The translations under genes and the position numbers were made by a program. Below the pieces are notes generated by a model that saw only the letters and a list, made by a program, of their open reading frames with translations, ran no database searches and had not been told where the DNA came from. From contig JAICTU010000041.1 in NCBI GenBank assembly GCA_025936205.1, positions 1-28,835 on the forward strand: a DNA stretch of 28,835 bases. The letters run 5' to 3'. Positions 25,351 to 28,835 of the stretch are shown here, one piece after another. Each line of letters begins with the position of its first letter. The stretch's first letter is position 1. The stretch comes from Polyangiaceae bacterium. GTDB taxonomy: Bacteria; Myxococcota; Polyangia; Polyangiales; Polyangiaceae.

Positions 25351-26601
25351 ATGGCCTGGCTCCCCGAGCACGCGTCGCTGGTAGCGCTGCGCTACCGCAA
25401 TTTCCGACTGCTGTGGCTCGGCAACCTGGTCTCGTTCGCCGGATCGATGATGCGGCAGACGGCCGTGCTCTGGCACGTATCGCTGCTCGTGCCGCCGGAT
25501 CAGAAGGCGCTCGCCCTGGGCGGCGTCGGTTTGATCCGCTTCGTGCCGGTGGTCGTCTGCTCGCTGCTCGCCGGCTTGGCAGCGGACGCGTTCGACCGGC
25601 GCCGCGTACTGCTGGTGACCAACAGCGTGCTGGGGGTGCTCTCCGGGCTCCTGGCCTTGCTCACACTCAGCGGACACGCCAGCCTGCCCATCGTCTACAC
25701 GCTGGCGGCGCTGACCGCCGCCGTCGGGACGTTCGACAACCCCGCGCGCAATGCCTTCTTCCCGTCGCTCGTGCCGCGCGAAGTGCTGCCCAACGCGATC
25801 AGCTTGAACAGCATCTTGTTTCAGGTCGCGGCCGTCACCGGCCCACTGCTCGGTGGCGTGTTGATCGCCTCCTACGGGGTCGGGCTCGTCTACCTGTGCG
25901 ACGCGCTGAGCTTCGTGGCGCTGGTAACGTCGGTCTACAGGATCGATGCGCCCGCGCAGAACGCGACCGCTCGCGCCAAGTTCGAGCTGCGCTCGATCGG
26001 GGACGGCTTCGCCTTCGTGTTCGGGCGGCCCTTGATCCGATCGTCGATGCTGCTCGACTTCTTCGCGACCTTTTTTGCATCCTCCACCACCCTGCTGCCC
26101 ATCTTCGCTCAGGACGTGCTGCGCGTTGGCGCGCACGGGTATGGCCTGCTGTCGGCGGCGACTGCCGCGGGCGCGGTGCTCACGAGCGTGACCCTGGCGG
26201 CGATCGTGGAGCACATCGATCAACGCGGCCGGGTGCTGGTGAGCTCGGTGATCGTCTACGGCATCGTCACTGCCGCGTTCGGCGTATCGACGCACTTCTG
26301 GCTCAGCTTTGCGTGGCTGATGCTATCGGGTGCGGCCGACACGGTGAGCACCGTGCTGCGCAACGTGATCCGCCAGCTGGAAACCCCGGATGAGCTGCGC
26401 GGGCGCATGACCAGCGTGAACATGATGTTCTTCATGGGCGGGCCGCAGCTGGGTGAGGTCGAGGCTGGGTTGGTCGCGCAGCGCTTCGGCCCGATCGCCG
26501 CCGTGGTGACCGGCGGCATCGGTTGCGTGCTAGCGGCCGCCTGGCTCGGCTGGCGTACGCCCACACTGCTGCGCTACCGTCGCGCCGTCGCCGTCAGCTA
26601 G
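25351..26601 (+). CDS. MFS transporter, EntS/DHA3-like
   Basis: A 416-residue inner-membrane protein of the major facilitator superfamily with about 12 predicted helices. The opening YRNFRLLWLGNLVSFAGSMMRQTAVLW is typical of the EntS/MFS_3 group (enterobactin and drug exporters). A DAFDRRRVLL loop between helices 2 and 3 matches the family's G-x3-D-R-x-(G/R)-R-R motif. The loop before the last helices has ETPDELRGRMTSVNMMFF, again family-typical. It probably exports a small molecule by proton antiport; the substrate is unknown. An in-frame TTG at 25315 is possible, but the ATG fits homologue N-termini better. The start lies just after a perfect inverted repeat that may control it. The M28 peptidase gene follows after 15 bases, so the pair is probably cotranscribed. 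Confidence 0.9.
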   Translation: MAWLPEHASLVALRYRNFRLLWLGNLVSFAGSMMRQTAVLWHVSLLVPPDQKALALGGVGLIRFVPVVVCSLLAGLAADAFDRRRVLLVTNSVLGVLSGLLALLTLSGHASLPIVYTLAALTAAVGTFDNPARNAFFPSLVPREVLPNAISLNSILFQVAAVTGPLLGGVLIASYGVGLVYLCDALSFVALVTSVYRIDAPAQNATARAKFELRSIGDGFAFVFGRPLIRSSMLLDFFATFFASSTTLLPIFAQDVLRVGAHGYGLLSAATAAGAVLTSVTLAAIVEHIDQRGRVLVSSVIVYGIVTAAFGVSTHFWLSFAWLMLSGAADTVSTVLRNVIRQLETPDELRGRMTSVNMMFFMGGPQLGEVEAGLVAQRFGPIAAVVTGGIGCVLAAAWLGWRTPTLLRYRRAVAVS

Positions 26602-26606
26602 CCACC

Positions 26607-26610
26607 AGGA
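26607..26610 (+). promoter_or_regulatory. Ribosome binding site of the M28 peptidase gene
   Basis: AGGA lies six bases before ATG 26617 and six bases after the transporter stop, supporting both the start and the operon. Confidence 0.5.
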
Positions 26611-26616
26611 TCCAGC

Positions 26617-28833
26617 ATGATCCCACCACTGCTCAGCCTGCTGCTGTTCGCTCTGCTGGAGCTCGTGGTCTGGGAGCGCCTCGTACCCCCACCGGTTCGC
26701 CCTGCCGACGCGCCTGCCGAGCAGTTCTCGGCTGCCCGCGCTCGGCAGGCGCTCGAACGGCTGATTCCAGAAGGGGAACCGCACCCAGCGGGCAGCGCTG
26801 CGCAGGAGCGCGTGCGGGCGCGCTTGATCGCGGAGCTAGAGCGCCTCGGACTGAAGCCCGAGGTGCAGACGGGCGTGGCGTGTGGGCGGGAAGGTGTGTG
26901 CGCGGAGCTGCACAACGTCCTGGCGGAGTTGCCCGGCGCCGCGCCCAGCACCACCCTGGTCTCGGCACACTACGACTCCGTGAACTCCGGTCCTGGCGCG
27001 GGCGACGACGGGCAAGGGGTTGCGAGCCTGCTCGAGCTCGCGCGCGCGCTGCGCACGGCGCCGGCGCCGAGCGGCGCCTGGCTGCTCTTCAGCGATGGTG
27101 AGGAGCTCGGTTTGCTCGGCGCGCGGCTGTTCGCCGCCGAACATCCGCTGATGGCGCAGCTGCGCGTCTCACTCAACCTCGAGGCTCGCGGCAATCGCGG
27201 GCCGAGCCTGATGTTCCAGACCGGAGAGCAGAGCGGCGATCTGGTGCGCCGCTACGGACATGCGCCCCGCCCGGTTACGAGCTCGCTGTTTGCTCCCGTG
27301 TACCGGGCGCTGCCCAACGACACCGACTTCACCGTCTTCCTGCGCAAGGGTCTGCGAGGGCTGAACCTGGCCTTCGTGGCAGGCGTGGCGAGCTATCACA
27401 CGCCCAACGACACGTTGGATCGGCTCGATTGGCGCTCCGTCCAGCAACAAGGCGAGGCGGCCCTCACCACGCTGCGCGGGCTCGACAGCGGGCCCAGAGC
27501 GCAGCCGGTCTACTTCGACCTGCTGACGGCCGTGCTCGTGACCTTGCCAGAGGGGCTGATGTTACCGCTGGCCTTGCTGGGCCTGGGGTGCTTTGGCGCC
27601 TCGCTGTGGAGCGAGCGGCGAGAGCCGAGGGTGCTCCGCGAATACGGGCGAGCCGCCCTCGCATTGCTGCTGGGCTGGGGCGTGCCCCTGCTCGGGACCG
27701 GGCTGCTCGGTACGTTGCTCGCGTTGCTCGGCGCTCTGCCCTTCCCCGTTGTGGCAACGCCGCAGCCCTTCTTGCTGTCGATCTTGGTGCTGATCGCGGG
27801 CGGCCAGGCGCTGGCACTCGGGATCTGTCGGAGCCCGGAGCAACGCCAAGCGCTCGGTGACGTCATCTGGCTGTGCTGGCTGGGGCTCGGAACTGCGCTC
27901 GCGGCCAGCTTACCGGCAGCGAGTTATCTCCTGGTGCTGCCGGGATTCGTCGCCGGCGCGCTGAAGCTCGTTCGGCAGCTGCGGCGAGCAGCGCCCGCGA
28001 GCTATGGCGAACAACTCGGCGCCGCGCTGTTCGCGGGCCTGTTGGTGCTGCCATTGCTCACGTTATTGCCCGGCACGCTCGAGCTATCGGCCCCGCTCGC
28101 TCTGGCTGCCGCCTGGATGCTGGGCCTGAGCCCGCTCGCGCCGCTGCTGGCTGGCCTGCTGGCTCCGGCTCGACGTGAACAGCGGATACAGGTCGGTTTG
28201 TTCGCCGGCGTGCTGGCCCTGGCCGCGCTGCAGCTCGCACTGCCGCCCTTCTCGAGCGAGGTGCCACAGCGCTTATCGCTGGTGTTGGAGGCGAACGCTC
28301 GGGGCGATGCGCACTGGCTCGCCGAGGGTAGCTCGGGTCCCTTGCCAGAGGCGCTGCAGCAAGCTGCCTCGTTTGCGCCGAGACCGAGCCGCCCTCATCC
28401 CTGGCCCGCCTATGCGCGGGGGCTGATGTACGTGGCGAGCGCGCCGGCACCCTCGGAGCCCTTGCCCGCTCCACACGTACGCCGGCAGGGGCGCTCGCTG
28501 ACGCTCGAGTTCGAAGCACCTCCCGACCTGTGGGCGCTCGGGTTGCGCTTCGAGGCGCCAGCACGGATCGAGGCCGCACGTTGGCAAGGCCGATCGGTGC
28601 AGGCCGTGAGCGATGCCGATGGCGCCCGGCTGCTCCTCGTGCTGGGCGCGCAGCGCTCCGTTTCCGTGGAACTCGAGCTGGAGGAAGCCGGAGCGGCGCT
28701 GCCCGACGTGCTCGCCATTGCCCTCGGGCTGCCCAGCGCGGGTCGTCAGCTCGTCGTGGGGCGAGGTCAAAATGCCGTGGCCTCCGGCTTCGGCGACATG
28801 ACGGTGCTGCACCTCGAGCCGCAGCTCGAATAG
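26617..28833 (+). CDS. Membrane-bound M28 metallopeptidase, ERMP1/Fxna-like
   Basis: A 738-residue membrane peptidase. A single N-terminal helix (about 3-20) leads to an M28 aminopeptidase-type domain at about 40-290. All the ligands of the di-zinc site are visible: His118 in SAHYDS, Asp130 in GAGDDG, Glu162-Glu163 in DGEELG (catalytic base and ligand), Glu189 in LEARG and His261 in SYHTPND. From about 300 to 550 there are roughly seven to nine hydrophobic helices. A soluble beta-rich C-terminal domain of about 190 residues follows. This layout resembles the eukaryotic ER peptidase ERMP1 and yeast Pff1 rather than the secreted bacterial M28 enzymes. The active site is expected on the periplasmic side. 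The substrate is unknown. The gene is complete, stopping two bases before the window end. It lies 15 bases after the MFS gene in a probable operon. Confidence 0.9.
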   Translation: MIPPLLSLLLFALLELVVWERLVPPPVRPADAPAEQFSAARARQALERLIPEGEPHPAGSAAQERVRARLIAELERLGLKPEVQTGVACGREGVCAELHNVLAELPGAAPSTTLVSAHYDSVNSGPGAGDDGQGVASLLELARALRTAPAPSGAWLLFSDGEELGLLGARLFAAEHPLMAQLRVSLNLEARGNRGPSLMFQTGEQSGDLVRRYGHAPRPVTSSLFAPVYRALPNDTDFTVFLRKGLRGLNLAFVAGVASYHTPNDTLDRLDWRSVQQQGEAALTTLRGLDSGPRAQPVYFDLLTAVLVTLPEGLMLPLALLGLGCFGASLWSERREPRVLREYGRAALALLLGWGVPLLGTGLLGTLLALLGALPFPVVATPQPFLLSILVLIAGGQALALGICRSPEQRQALGDVIWLCWLGLGTALAASLPAASYLLVLPGFVAGALKLVRQLRRAAPASYGEQLGAALFAGLLVLPLLTLLPGTLELSAPLALAAAWMLGLSPLAPLLAGLLAPARREQRIQVGLFAGVLALAALQLALPPFSSEVPQRLSLVLEANARGDAHWLAEGSSGPLPEALQQAASFAPRPSRPHPWPAYARGLMYVASAPAPSEPLPAPHVRRQGRSLTLEFEAPPDLWALGLRFEAPARIEAARWQGRSVQAVSDADGARLLLVLGAQRSVSVELELEEAGAALPDVLAIALGLPSAGRQLVVGRGQNAVASGFGDMTVLHLEPQLE

Positions 28834-28835
28834 CT

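Overview
This is a very GC-rich, densely packed bacterial window that looks like chromosome of a predatory or saprophytic myxobacterium (Myxococcota, probably order Polyangiales or a relative). The reasons are the number of Cys-rich, Gly/Ser-rich and Pro-rich lipoproteins, modular secreted proteins, eukaryote-like enzymes (a single-chain acetyl-CoA carboxylase and an ER-type M28 peptidase), and frequent TTG/GTG starts. The assignment is inferred from gene content; no rRNA or marker gene is present. I see no tRNA, rRNA, CRISPR array, insertion sequence, phage gene or origin. No stretch longer than about 210 bases lacks a gene.

Layout. 1-6049 (+): the 3' part of a giant fused biotin carboxylase/biotin carrier/carboxyltransferase gene, then a DUF354-type glycosyltransferase-like protein. 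6257-11014 (+): a large lipoprotein with three C-type lectin-like domains, followed 24 bases later by a rhomboid protease with a helical-repeat tail. 11019-11822 (-): a Cys-rich lipoprotein with an apparent non-ATG start. 11932-13713 (+): a lipoprotein displaying a family 3 carbohydrate-binding module, and an outer-membrane beta-barrel protein. 13762-16470 (-): a mosaic outer-membrane protein, ending in a clear intrinsic terminator, and another lipoprotein. 16568-17227 (+): a YcxB-like membrane protein, tail-to-tail and overlapping with aat.

17214-19554 (-): a tight three-gene operon of a 58-residue zinc-ribbon protein (too short for most gene callers), a GlcD-type FAD-linked oxidase and Aat (leucyl/phenylalanyl-tRNA-protein transferase). 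19717-21042 (+): a family GH53 endo-galactanase, probably surface-anchored. 21030-23375 (-): a 781-residue Cys-rich repeat lipoprotein overlapping the galactanase tail. 23547-28833 (+): TrmO-type tRNA methyltransferase, a GAF-domain protein, an MFS exporter and an ERMP1-like M28 peptidase; the last two form a probable operon.

Themes. Many of the genes encode the cell surface: five probable lipoproteins plus the galactanase, and two beta-barrel proteins. Three of them (C-type lectin domains, CBM3, GH53) have carbohydrate-binding or carbohydrate-degrading folds, which suggests polysaccharide recognition and use at the outer membrane. The rest is mostly housekeeping: fatty-acid precursor supply, N-degron tagging and tRNA modification. 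I do not see a defence system or an obviously new multi-gene machine. The most unusual items are the single-chain carboxylase, the triple-lectin lipoprotein beside a rhomboid protease, the stand-alone CBM3 lipoprotein, and the overlooked zinc-ribbon gene heading the aat operon.
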